DNA from: Hyalangium ruber
GTDB taxonomy: Bacteria > Myxococcota > Myxococcia > Myxococcales > Myxococcaceae
DNA: 64,000 nucleotides
Direction: 5' to 3'
NCBI RefSeq assembly: GCF_034259325.1
Contig: NZ_JAXIVS010000005.1
Coordinates: forward strand, 310,001-374,000
Part shown: one piece after another, positions 53,646 to 61,304 of the stretch
Position numbering within the stretch: the first letter of the stretch is position 1
Layout of the letters: the number at the start of each line of letters is the position of its first letter
The notes under the pieces: model-generated
What the model saw: only the letters and a program-made list of their open reading frames with translations
Told to the model about the DNA's origin: nothing
Databases searched by the model: none
Position numbers and translations under genes: made by a program

Positions 53646-56045
53646 ATGTCCGTGCAGATTGCTCAACGAACCCTCGAGGATCTCGGCTTCGCGCAGGTGC
53701 TTAGCGCGCTGGCCCACCGCTGTCGGACCGCTCCCGGAAAGGAGCGCGCCTCAGCCCGCCCCTTCCTGGACACCGAGGACCAGGTCGCCGATGCGCTCTC
53801 CCTCGTCGGCGAGGCCCGCAGCCTCGCCCAGGAGCAGTTCTCCCTCCCCTTGGGAGGGGTGAGCGACCTGAGAGACGCGGTGAACCGGGCCTCCAAGGGC
53901 GGCATGCTGGAGCCCCGGGATTTGATCGCCTCCGCGCAGCTGCTCTATGCCTTTGCCCGCACCCGCGAGGCGCTGGAGGAGCGAGAGGAGGCCGTACCGA
54001 TGATGGCGACGCTCTCGCGCCGCCTGCCGATGCTGGAGGCGCTCGCGTCTCGCATCGACCGCAGCTTCGAGCCGGACGGGACGATCTCCGACCGGGCCAG
54101 CCCGGACCTGAAGGAGGCCCGGGACCGGGCCAGCGGGCTGCACCGTCGCATCAAGAGCCGGCTGGACGAGCTGCTCCACGACGAGGGCTTCATCCCCAAG
54201 CTGCGCGAGAACTACTACACGCTGCGCAACGGGCGGTACGTGGTGCCGGTGGTGTCCAACTACCGGGGCGAGGTGCCCGGCATCGTCCACAACGCGAGCC
54301 AGACGGGGCAGACGCTCTTCATCGAGCCGCAGGCGATGGTGGGCCTGGGCAACGACCTCGCGATTGCCCAGTCGGTGGTGGCCGAGGAGGAGCGGCGAAT
54401 CCTCCAGGAGCTATCGAACCAGCTGGGCAAGGAGTCCGACCGCGTCCTGGAGGGGCTGGAGGCGGTAGCGGAGCTGGACGAGGCGGAAGGCGCGGCGCTG
54501 CTGGCGGCGGACCTGGATGCGACGACGCCGGAGTTCAAGGGCGTGGAGGAGCTGACGCTGCGGCTCCTGCGCCACCCGCTGCTGGCGCTCAAGGGCACGG
54601 AGGTGGTGCCCAACGACGTGCTGCTGTCGGGCGAGGCGCGGGCGCTGGTGGTGTCCGGCCCGAACGCGGGCGGCAAGACGGTGACGCTGACGGCGGTGGG
54701 GCTGTGCTCGCTGATGCTGCGCTGCGGCCTTCAGATCCCGGTGTCGGCCGGCTCGCGGATGCCGCTCTATCGCTCGGTCCATTCCACGGTGGGTGACTCG
54801 CAGGACCTGGCGCAGGGCCTGTCCACCTTCAGCGGCCACGTGGCGATGCTGCGCGACATCACCGCGACGGTGAGCAAGGGCTCGGTGGTGCTGATCGACG
54901 AGATCGCCGCGGACACGGATCCGCGTGAGGGCGCGGCGATCGCCATCGCGGTGCTGGAGGAGCTGATCGAGAAGGGCGCGGTGGTGCTGGTAACGACGCA
55001 CCTGGAGGAGCTCAAGGCGCTGGCGCACATGGACAAGCGCTTCCTCAACGCGCGGGTGGGCTTCGATGCGAAGAAGATGGCGCCCACGTACCGGCTGCAG
55101 CTGGGCGCGGCGGGAGCCTCCTCGGCGATCGAGGTGGCGGCGCGCATGGGGCTGCCGGCGCACATCTGCCAGCGCGCGAGGGACTTGTCGCTGAACGCGG
55201 GCGGCCCCTTGGCCAAGGCGCTGGCAGCGGCCGAGGAGGAGCGGCGCAAGCTGTCCGAGGAGCTGGATCGGGCGCGAGCGGACGCGGCGGCGGTGGAGAA
55301 GCTGCGCAAGGAGCTGGAGGCGCAGAAGCAGGCCTTCGAGCGGGACCGCAAGGAGAAGATGCTGCGCTTCAACGAGGACGTGGCGGCGGCGAGCGAGCAC
55401 GCGGCATCGGAGGTGAAGGAGCTGCTCCAGGCGCTGCGGGCGCAGTCGAACGAGAAGGCGGCGCAGGAGGCGCGGGCGGCGCTGCAGCAGCGGGCGGAGG
55501 AGGCGGCGCAGCGGGCGAAGGAGGCGCGGGCGGAGCTGTACCAGGTGGTGGCGCCAGCGCCGGCGACGCTCAAGGTGGGGGCGTGGGTGCGGCACTCGGG
55601 GTTCGACAAGGACGTGGAGATCCTCGAGCTGCACGGGGACGAGGCGCTGGTGGCGGCGGGGGTGCTGAAGATGCGGGTGCCGGTGACGGAGCTGTCGGGC
55701 TCGCGCACGGCGAAGCCGCAGCAGAAGTTCCCGGAGCGCAACAAGCAGGAAGTGGCGATGAAGAAGGCCACGGCAGTGGCGCCCGCGGAGATCAAGGCGA
55801 CGAACTTCCGCTGCGACGTGCGCGGCATGCGAGCGGACGAGGCGCTGACGGAGGTGGAAGAGTTCCTCGACCAGGGCATGCGCAGCGGCGAGGAAGCGGC
55901 GCTCATCATCCACGGCCACGGGACGGGGGCGCTGAAGCAAGCCATCCGTGACTACCTGGCCAACTCGCCCTACATCCGCATGTTCCGCCCGGGCGAGAGC
56001 CACGAGGGCGGCGACGGCGTCACGGTGGTGGCACTGCGCGCGTAG
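53646..56045 (+). CDS. mutS2: MutS2 with C-terminal Smr domain
   Basis: A 799-residue MutS2, without mismatch-recognition domains I/II. The ATPase has Walker A GPNAGGKTVTLTAVG, the motif STFSGHVAMLRDI and Walker B VVLIDEIAADTDPREGAAIA. A long coiled coil follows (about 520-650, EEERRKLSEELDRARADAAAVEKLRKELEAQKQ), then a KOW-like patch and the Smr nuclease domain with CDVRGMRADEALTEVEEFLD and HGHGTGALKQAIRDYL. In other bacteria MutS2 acts in suppressing recombination or in rescuing collided ribosomes. ATG 53646 has a moderate ribosome site. It is followed 6 nt after the stop by a tRNA-like minihelix, then a strong terminator. Confidence 0.95.
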   Translation: MSVQIAQRTLEDLGFAQVLSALAHRCRTAPGKERASARPFLDTEDQVADALSLVGEARSLAQEQFSLPLGGVSDLRDAVNRASKGGMLEPRDLIASAQLLYAFARTREALEEREEAVPMMATLSRRLPMLEALASRIDRSFEPDGTISDRASPDLKEARDRASGLHRRIKSRLDELLHDEGFIPKLRENYYTLRNGRYVVPVVSNYRGEVPGIVHNASQTGQTLFIEPQAMVGLGNDLAIAQSVVAEEERRILQELSNQLGKESDRVLEGLEAVAELDEAEGAALLAADLDATTPEFKGVEELTLRLLRHPLLALKGTEVVPNDVLLSGEARALVVSGPNAGGKTVTLTAVGLCSLMLRCGLQIPVSAGSRMPLYRSVHSTVGDSQDLAQGLSTFSGHVAMLRDITATVSKGSVVLIDEIAADTDPREGAAIAIAVLEELIEKGAVVLVTTHLEELKALAHMDKRFLNARVGFDAKKMAPTYRLQLGAAGASSAIEVAARMGLPAHICQRARDLSLNAGGPLAKALAAAEEERRKLSEELDRARADAAAVEKLRKELEAQKQAFERDRKEKMLRFNEDVAAASEHAASEVKELLQALRAQSNEKAAQEARAALQQRAEEAAQRAKEARAELYQVVAPAPATLKVGAWVRHSGFDKDVEILELHGDEALVAAGVLKMRVPVTELSGSRTAKPQQKFPERNKQEVAMKKATAVAPAEIKATNFRCDVRGMRADEALTEVEEFLDQGMRSGEEAALIIHGHGTGALKQAIRDYLANSPYIRMFRPGESHEGGDGVTVVALRA

Positions 56046-56051
56046 AACCAA

Positions 56052-56082
56052 GAGGACACGGGTTCAAGTCCCGTTCTCCTCG
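56052..56082 (+). repeat. tRNA T-arm/acceptor-like minihelix, copy 1
   Basis: GAGGA-C-ACGGG-TTCAAGT-CCCGT-TC-TCCTCG. A T-arm with the canonical 7-nt TTCAAGT loop and 5-bp stem is stacked directly on a 5-bp acceptor-like stem (GAGGA/TCCTC). The 26 bases 56057-56082 recur with one mismatch at 57151-57176. No D-arm or anticodon arm is present. Confidence 0.55.
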
Positions 56083-56091
56083 TTAATGGAG

Positions 56092-56132
56092 GGGCCTGGA
56101 ATCGAGAGGGAAACCTCAAAGATTCCAGGCCC
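56092..56132 (+). terminator. Terminator-like hairpin after mutS2
   Basis: Perfect 12-bp stem GGGCCTGGAATC (56092-56103) / GATTCCAGGCCC (56121-56132). The loop contains an inner GAGG-GAAA-CCTC hairpin, and CTTCGCCTTTT follows. Good candidate terminator for mutS2. Confidence 0.6.
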
Positions 56133-56616
56133 TTCGCCTTTTCAGCCAGCAGGCTGATCGCCGCGTCCTTGGCTGCCGGTGACAGTGCCGGAGCCACTGG
56201 GTGGTGGAACGGTGTTACCGAGCGCGCTGGTCGATGGACGGCCGAGCGGGCTGGTTGATGGCCTCTGGCCTCGCCGAGAACCCGAGGCGGCTCGAGGCCC
56301 TGCGGCCGCCGGGTGGGGCCCATCGGGCAGCATTGCGCCGCCTCGGGTTCCCGGCGAAATGCTAACCATGGATTCGGCCAGGGATCTGGCCGAATCCGCG
56401 CCTCTTCTGCATCATTTTTCACCTCGCCGGCTCATATAAAATTGAGGGGGACCTGCTCGGCCCACGAAATTGAATCGCGACGTTTCGAGGCCCCTCTCGT
56501 GCTGTGTCAGGGAGCAATCCAACTGCTCCTTATGACCAAGAACCCTCCGAGGAGGGGTGGCACACACCCCTTCCCGGCAAGACGTCCCACAGCCCGTAGT
56601 ATGGAGATTGGCTCTC
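56133..56616. other. Non-coding stretch dense in stem-loops
   Basis: No supported gene. Several perfect inverted repeats follow one another. GAACCCGAGGCGGC/GCCGCCTCGGGTTC (56278-56291, 56337-56350) is a 14-bp stem. GGATTCGGCCAG/CTGGCCGAATCC closes a 4-nt loop at 56370-56397. GGAGCA/TGCTCC lies at 56511-56529 and GGGGTG/CACCCC at 56554-56570. A TATAAA lies at 56435-56440 in a locally AT-richer patch. It may hold a structured RNA, an mRNA leader of the following gene, or remnants of insertions. Confidence 0.4.
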
Positions 56617-56874
56617 ATGAAGAACCCCGCATTTCGTCTGACCCTTGCGGTTTTCGCGATGTTCGGTGCGGTTGCTTGCGGTCCCGGCAACGATGAGGTC
56701 CGTCCGCCCCCAGCGAACGACCCTTCCGTCGAGTTCTTTGCTTCCGAGAGCACCAACGTCGAGGCCGAGGCGACGAGTTGCTCTTCCAGAGACGGCAAAA
56801 AGGACTGCTACTGCGCCCCTGGCGCCTCCTGCTGGCGCACTGAGAACAGCTGCGGCTGCTCAGGTGGTACCTAA
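56617..56874 (+). CDS. Cys-rich mini-lipoprotein
   Basis: An 85-residue lipoprotein: signal peptide MKNPAFRLTLAVFAMFGAVAC with lipobox GAVAC, an acidic linker (NDEVRPPPANDPSVEFFASESTNVEAEA) and a C-terminal knot-like segment with six cysteines in about 30 residues (CSSRDGKKDCYCAPGASCW, then SCGC). No family is recognised. Gly after the lipid Cys favours outer-membrane sorting. GGAG is 10 nt upstream. Codon use is less GC-biased than neighbours. It lies between the two tRNA-like repeats, so it could be cargo or a relic of an insertion. Confidence 0.65.
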   Translation: MKNPAFRLTLAVFAMFGAVACGPGNDEVRPPPANDPSVEFFASESTNVEAEATSCSSRDGKKDCYCAPGASCWRTENSCGCSGGT

Positions 56875-57203
56875 TGAGTTAGCGAGACGAAGGCGGCCCT
56901 GAAGAAGCCACGAGCCGAAGCGCTACTGTTCGGCGAACTGAAGAACGGCAGCGTCGCCCGGTTCGCAACTGGACGAATCCTGGGGAACTGTGCGCCCTTT
57001 GTTCCATCTCCAAAATGTCTCCAAGACTGGAGGGGACTCCAGGCGACAGGCGAAACTGGCGAGGACTGCTCCGTGGATTCGAAGTGCCTGGATCCACGCA
57101 CGATTCAGCGAAAGGCGTGTGCCGTCGCGGGGTTTGGGGCACCCCTCGTCCACGGGTTCAAGTCCCGTACTCCTCGCCAATCCCCTTTGAGAGCAACCCC
57201 GTC
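56875..57203. other. Gap holding a tRNA-like element
   Basis: A 329-bp gap. Its second half is taken up by the structured element at 57061-57179. The first half (56875-57060) shows no supported gene. Short open frames here carry strings produced by translating tRNA 3' ends and are rejected. Confidence 0.4.
57061..57179 (+). ncRNA. Oversized tRNA-like structure ending in CCA
   Basis: The 3' part has a canonical T-arm (ACGGG-TTCAAGT-CCCGT, 57152-57168), acceptor strand ACTCCTC, G and encoded CCA (57177-57179). At the 5' end GAGGACT (57061-57067) pairs with the acceptor at 6 of 7 positions. Between them lie CGTGGAT/ATCCACG (57072-57078, 57092-57098), GCGA/TCGC, and GGGGT-TTGGGGC-ACCCC (57129-57145), which looks like an anticodon arm with GGG (Pro). 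At 119 nt it is too long for a normal tRNA, so it is a tRNA relic or a tRNA-like RNA. Confidence 0.4.
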
Positions 57204-58712
57204 TTACTCCTTCTCCGATGTTGGTTGTGGCAGACGTGAATACGACGGTAGGTAGCAGTGTCCCTTCCACTCGTATCCGTTCTCTGCGCAAGGTGATTTG
57301 ACGTTGCCTAGCCGGATCCAGCATCCCCCGTTGATGCTTTCTTCTAACGGCAACTTGCACTGCGGGGCTTTGCGCTGCCCTTGAAGCGGATCTTTGGGCA
57401 TGGGCAAACCAATGATCTCTTGGCCCGAAGGAGCATACGGTGTGACTATAGCCGAGGTGATCATGGAGTTACCCATGGCAGCGGTGCCACCATCCGCCGT
57501 TTCCTCACCAGAGATGGGCTGAGGTCTCATCAATCCCGTACGCTCACGCATCTGCCATAAGGGCCAACTCGCCACCAGCAACATCACGAACCCTCCGAGT
57601 AGACCGAGTCCCAGAGAGTCTGCCCACCTCGATATGGCCTCCCGCGCGCACAGGCCCATTGAGCGAATATACGCCCTCCTCATTCCCCCGGCCTCCGCCG
57701 GCCTCTTGGATTCATCCCAGCTTGCAGCGTCACTCGGTGCGGCGATGTTCTCCAATTCCAAGTCACGCAAACATGGGCGCTTGGTAACGGATTCCGTCTG
57801 CGCCTGCTCTGCCGTTTGCTCCAGCACTTCAGCCAGCTCGCGTGCGGTCCTGCGGTCCTTGGGCTTCACGGATAGTATGCGCAGTATGAGTGCTTTGAGT
57901 TGCGGCTCTACACTCAGTTTGAGCGAATGCCACGAGCGAGAATCGCTGCCCTCTTCCTGGCCGCAGCCCTCACTGACCTCCTCATCGCAGTCCCTGGACG
58001 GCGGGTACTCGCGCGTTACCAGCCGATAGGCAGTAACTCCCAGCGCGAATACGTCATCGGCCGGCTGGGCCACATAGGGCGCAACGGCCTGGCCGTGAAA
58101 GTGTCGAGCGAACCGCCGAGCCTCTGGACTACGGTAGACAGGAGTCCCTGGCGGCAAGGTTTCCCGCGTAAGAGGAATCGCCCCTGCGTAGTGCCCCGCC
58201 CCGAAGTCCGTGAGGAAGGCCCGACCATCCGCCAGCCTCACCAGCACGTTGCTGCCCTTGACGTCCCGATGCACGCCTCCAACGAAATGCGTCGCTTCCA
58301 GCGCTCGCGCCACCTGCGCCAACACTCGACGCACTTCCTTCGCCGAAGGGTTGAGCACACTTGCCCACGTGTACAGCGGCAAGCCCTCCACCCACTCCAT
58401 GACGAAGTACGGGTAGCTGGCACCTGAAGGGGACCGCCAGTGCCCATGCCCGAGCAGGCTGGGCACGTTCGGATGATCAATGCGCGACAGTAGCTCCACT
58501 TCCCGCACGAAGCGCGCATCCCCCGGGTGAGCAGCCATCTTCAAAGCGACGAGCCCTGCCTCCTCGTCCCCCACCCTTACGGCGCTATACACCGTGCCGT
58601 AGGTTCCGTGTCCCCTCCAGTCCCTCAGCTCCCACATCCCCACGCGCATCCCCGGCGGGAGCGAGGTGGAGTTCAGTCTCAGCGCGGCCCATCTCTCCAT
58701 GGCGTTCGCCAT
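57204..58712 (-). CDS. Orphan Ser/Thr kinase with membrane helix and Cys-containing C-terminus
   Basis: A 502-residue Hanks-type kinase. P-loop GHGTYGTVY, Lys in LVALKMAAH, catalytic VHRDVKGSNVLV, DFGAGHYAG (DFG kept) and SPEA in place of APE are present, so activity is likely. Residues about 275-360 are a polar spacer, one membrane helix lies at about 378-398 (LGLGLLGGFVMLLVASWPLW), and the outer part ends in a Cys-bearing segment (PQCKLPLEESINGGCWIRL...SPCAENGYEWKGHCYLP) with a likely disulfide pattern. Codon use is somewhat less GC-extreme than in the housekeeping part of the window, in keeping with an accessory origin. No partner is apparent. Confidence 0.85.
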   Translation of the reverse strand: MANAMERWAALRLNSTSLPPGMRVGMWELRDWRGHGTYGTVYSAVRVGDEEAGLVALKMAAHPGDARFVREVELLSRIDHPNVPSLLGHGHWRSPSGASYPYFVMEWVEGLPLYTWASVLNPSAKEVRRVLAQVARALEATHFVGGVHRDVKGSNVLVRLADGRAFLTDFGAGHYAGAIPLTRETLPPGTPVYRSPEARRFARHFHGQAVAPYVAQPADDVFALGVTAYRLVTREYPPSRDCDEEVSEGCGQEEGSDSRSWHSLKLSVEPQLKALILRILSVKPKDRRTARELAEVLEQTAEQAQTESVTKRPCLRDLELENIAAPSDAASWDESKRPAEAGGMRRAYIRSMGLCAREAISRWADSLGLGLLGGFVMLLVASWPLWQMRERTGLMRPQPISGEETADGGTAAMGNSMITSAIVTPYAPSGQEIIGLPMPKDPLQGQRKAPQCKLPLEESINGGCWIRLGNVKSPCAENGYEWKGHCYLPSYSRLPQPTSEKE

Positions 58713-58780
58713 CCTACCTCAGGGGTGGCTTGGCAGCACGGGGCTCGTTGGGTCCGGCAGGAGCTTTCGCACGTAAGACA

Positions 58781-58820
58781 GCGGCACCGCGCCCCCAATC
58801 ATCCAGGAATACGGTGCCGC
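58781..58820 (-). terminator. Hairpin downstream of the eroded gene
   Basis: GCGGCACCG (58781-58789) pairs perfectly with CGGTGCCGC (58812-58820) across a 22-nt loop. On the minus strand it lies just after the stop at 58838 and may end its transcript; no T-run. Confidence 0.35.
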
Positions 58821-58837
58821 CGTTCATGCATCAGGAC

Positions 58838-59500
58838 TCACACTACAGGCTGCGCCTTCTCTACCTCCTTCTCCCTACGCACGAGGTTGGCCTGGGCCTG
58901 CAGCGCCTTGATCAACTTGTCCAACTGCTCCAGCGGGATGCCCCTGAAGTCGAGCACCGTCCTGCCCTCGTGGTTGCGCACCTGCACCCGGATAGGCTCG
59001 CCCTTGGCGAAGTTGCCCGTCACCGCATTCAGGTACCGGTCCGCGAGCACCAGGTCCGCAGGCGGCAGCGGCTTGCTGGAGGCGGGCTTGCGCCTGCGTT
59101 GGATTGACTTACGCATGTCCGCCACGCTGCACTCGGCGAAGAGATTGGACGTCACCGTGCCATTCTTCCCCGGCACTTCAATGGAGGTGGTTCCCGGCTC
59201 CTCGTGGTTCACCTTGATCCCTGCGGCCACCTTGTAAGTCAGCAGCAGGTAGAGACGGGTGACGCCGAAGTGGTTGCAGTGGACCAGCGTGAAGGCGTGC
59301 GCCACCGCCCCGTACATGGACAGAGCCGAGAGCGACACCTCGCGCACGTTCTTGCTGAAGTACTCCTGGGCGTTCTTGTACTCCGCTGCCTCCGCCAACT
59401 GGTGCGCCACCACGTAGTTGTAGAGCTGGCCCATGCGGTAGTGGTTCGCCGTCTCCTCTCCCAGGAGCTTGAGGAGGCACAGTCCAAGAACGTGGACTCC
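58838..59500 (-). pseudogene. Hypothetical gene, N-terminally eroded by repeats
   Basis: The frame encodes about 210 residues of protein-like sequence: LCLLKLLGEETANHYRMGQLYNYVVAHQLAEAAEYKNAQEYFSKN, SALSMYGAVAHAFTLVHCNHFGVTRLYLLLTYKVAAGIKVNHEEPGTTSIEVPGK, then a Lys/Arg-rich and a helical tail. Upstream the frame runs straight into tandem hairpin repeats at 59482-59617, whose translation is not protein-like, and no ATG or GTG with a ribosome site is found before residue 42 of the open frame. The first in-frame ATG (59434) lacks a ribosome site and would cut into conserved-looking sequence. I therefore read it as a 5'-truncated gene. No family recognised. The 5' boundary is approximate. Confidence 0.5.
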
Positions 59501-59519
59501 CCCGTCCAAGAACGTGGAC
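59482..59519. repeat. Tandem dyad repeat A, two copies
   Basis: GTCCAAGAACGTGGAC occurs at 59482-59497 and 59504-59519 (period 22), each a short dyad with arms GTCCA/TGGAC. Both are followed by C-rich spacers. Confidence 0.75.
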
Positions 59520-59527
59520 TGCCCCCC

Positions 59528-59617
59528 AGCCTTCCAACTGGTTGGAACGGGCCCCACAGCCTTCCAACTGGTTGGAACGGGCCCCCCCAGCCTTCCAACC
59601 GGTTGGAACGGGCCCCC
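59528..59617. repeat. Tandem dyad repeat B, three copies
   Basis: AGCCTTCCAACTGGTTGGAA plus ACGGGCCCC is repeated three times with periods of 30 and 31 (unit starts 59528, 59558, 59589). The third copy reads CC for CT in the centre. The arms TTCCAAC/GTTGGAA form a 7-bp hairpin with a 2-nt centre. There are no spacers of varied sequence, so it is not a CRISPR array. Confidence 0.8.
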
Positions 59618-59821
59618 CTTCGACGCAACGTAGAGGTTCTGCAGCGGCGCTCAGGGTCAGGAACGTGCCCGCCCTCTGGACGGGGAGTTTCTCACTCTGC
59701 GGGACGAGGGCTACCCTAGGGATGAGCGGGCACCGAGGCAGGGACGGGAACTGCTGATGCAGGTGTCCGCGAACCCCGCGATTGACGAGCCAGTCATAGC
59801 CCCCCTGTAATCGCGAGTGGT

Positions 59822-59850
59822 GCTCCCGACGCGCGGGAGCCCTGGCCAGG
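59822..59850 (+). promoter_or_regulatory. Hairpin plus palindrome at the toxin ribosome site
   Basis: GCTCCCG-ACGCG-CGGGAGC (59822-59840) is directly followed by the palindrome CCTGGCCAGG (59841-59850), whose end overlaps the AGGAG ribosome site (59848-59852) of the toxin gene at 59860. A further dyad CGCGATT/AATCGCG lies at 59777-59815. The rest of the 302-bp gap before the toxin gene shows nothing clear. Confidence 0.4.
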
Positions 59851-59859
59851 AGACTCCAC

Positions 59860-61290
59860 ATGCGGCGCTGGGCGATAGTGCTGCTGTTCGCGTTCCTCGC
59901 GGGGTGCAGCGCCTCAACGAGGGTCGTCCGCTTGGATACAGGCCCAGGCGAGTCCAGCGTCCACCTACCTCGTCGAGATGTGGAGCCAGTGGAGGTGAGC
60001 GAAAAGCAGTTCAAGCAAGCTGTAGCGAAATACACCCCCTCTGTGCCAGTCGTGGAACGCCCTCTAGCGCACGCCCGATTGCTGTTCGGAGTGCCCGAGC
60101 GAAGCGGCTGGTACCGGTACGAAAGCATGAGCCAGCGGCTCATTCCCTCTGCGCCGGGGAGCCACCAGAACCTGCGTCTGTTGCCAGAGGATGCGGAGTT
60201 GAAGCGCCGCTACCTGCTTTGGTGCGAACGGACCTGGGGCCCAGGAGATTGCCTGCGCCTGCTGACGGACAAGCCCTTTCTGGAGGGTGACGCCAAGTAC
60301 GCCTTGGCGATGGCGATCGCCCAGAGCAAGGTATTAGGCGCCATGAAGAAAGAACTCGCTCAGTTGGTGAGCCCCCAGGCCGTGGTGGCCACGCTCGTCG
60401 GGGGGCTCACCATGTACGCCATCTTGTTGGCGCTGCCCGAGCCAGTGAGTAAGGGCGTGGCCGCGCTGCTGACAGTGGGGGCCATGGCGTACTTAGGCTG
60501 GGACACGGTGTGGCGGCTGATCGATGGATGGCTGGTGCTGATGAAGGAGGTGGATCGCGCCACTGCCTTCGATGACATCTCCGCGTCCGGAGAGAAGTTC
60601 GGGGATGTGATGGGAGAGAAGGCGGCCCGTGCGTTCGTCATGCTGGCCACCGTGGCGATGGGGAGCACGGCGGCGGGCATGGCAACGACCCTGCCGAAGC
60701 TGCCAGGGGCCAGGCAGGCCGCAGTCGTGGCTGAGACGCAGCTGAACATCCGATTGACGGCCCCTGCGCTGGCTCAGGTGGAATCAGTCGCCCTCAGTGC
60801 CGAGGGTGTCACCATCGCGCTGGCCCCCAACGCCGTGGCCATGACGACGCGCGACAGTTCAGGTGGCAAGACTGGCGCGAAGGCCACGCCGAACCGCCCC
60901 GGCGGGCCAGGGGAATGGGTCCAAGCGGGCGAAGGCATGTCCGAACAGGCGCGCCGCTACCAAGCGCAGGTGACGGGCGCCCCTGAAGGCTACGTCTACC
61001 GCGTCAAGCTGGGGAACAAAGACGTGAAATTCGACGGCTTTGACCTAGGGGGCTTGATCGAGACCAAGGCCACCGGCTACGCGCAGTGGATCACCAAGAA
61101 GCTAGACTTTCTGCCGACCTTCCAGGGACGTGAGCAGATGCTCGAGCAGGCAAAGCGCCAGTTCGAAGCCGCCAATGGAACGCCCATCCGGTGGATCGTC
61201 GCCGAGGAGAAGCTCGCGAGGGCACTCAGATTGCTCTTCGAGAAAGAGGGGCTCCCCATCGAAGTCATCCATGTTCCCCCAGTTCCGTAA
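59860..61290 (+). CDS. SitA-type lipoprotein toxin with Tox-REase-5 nuclease domain
   Basis: A 476-residue polymorphic toxin. A type II signal peptide gives lipid-bearing Cys16 (LLFAFLAGC) with Ser next to it, suited to the outer membrane. A conserved-type N-terminal region (about 20-165) and two hydrophobic stretches (about 173-215, PQAVVATLVGGLTMYAILLAL and AALLTVGAMAYLGW) precede an Ala-rich linker. The last 110 residues match the Tox-REase-5 fold: YVYRVKLGNKDVKFDGFDLGGLIETKATGY, with PD-(D/E)xK-type residues Asp392/Asp395, Glu401 and Lys403, and IRWIVAEEKLARALRLLFEKEGLPIEVIHVP at the end. In Myxococcus, SitA lipoprotein toxins pass between cells by TraA/B outer-membrane exchange. AGGAG is 7 nt before the ATG. 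The cognate immunity gene follows after 14 nt. Confidence 0.85.
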   Translation: MRRWAIVLLFAFLAGCSASTRVVRLDTGPGESSVHLPRRDVEPVEVSEKQFKQAVAKYTPSVPVVERPLAHARLLFGVPERSGWYRYESMSQRLIPSAPGSHQNLRLLPEDAELKRRYLLWCERTWGPGDCLRLLTDKPFLEGDAKYALAMAIAQSKVLGAMKKELAQLVSPQAVVATLVGGLTMYAILLALPEPVSKGVAALLTVGAMAYLGWDTVWRLIDGWLVLMKEVDRATAFDDISASGEKFGDVMGEKAARAFVMLATVAMGSTAAGMATTLPKLPGARQAAVVAETQLNIRLTAPALAQVESVALSAEGVTIALAPNAVAMTTRDSSGGKTGAKATPNRPGGPGEWVQAGEGMSEQARRYQAQVTGAPEGYVYRVKLGNKDVKFDGFDLGGLIETKATGYAQWITKKLDFLPTFQGREQMLEQAKRQFEAANGTPIRWIVAEEKLARALRLLFEKEGLPIEVIHVPPVP

Positions 61291-61304
61291 GGGGTAGACA
61301 ATCG

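Noticed and set aside
56142-56439. Short open frames on both strands after mutS2
   Set aside because: Low complexity, no ribosome sites, and overlapping strong hairpins; one contains a string from translated tRNA 3' sequence.
57103-57179. Normal-length tRNA-Pro(GGG)
   Set aside because: D-, anticodon- and T-like arms can be drawn, but the 5' acceptor strand at the right distance does not pair with ACTCCTC; only the distant GAGGACT does.
56923-57360. Minus-strand frame containing STGLEPVDEGCPKP
   Set aside because: This is the known artefact of translating a tRNA 3' end in antisense, not a protein.
59482-59617. Possible CRISPR array
   Set aside because: Units are contiguous or separated by uniform C-rich runs; there are no variable spacers and no cas genes.
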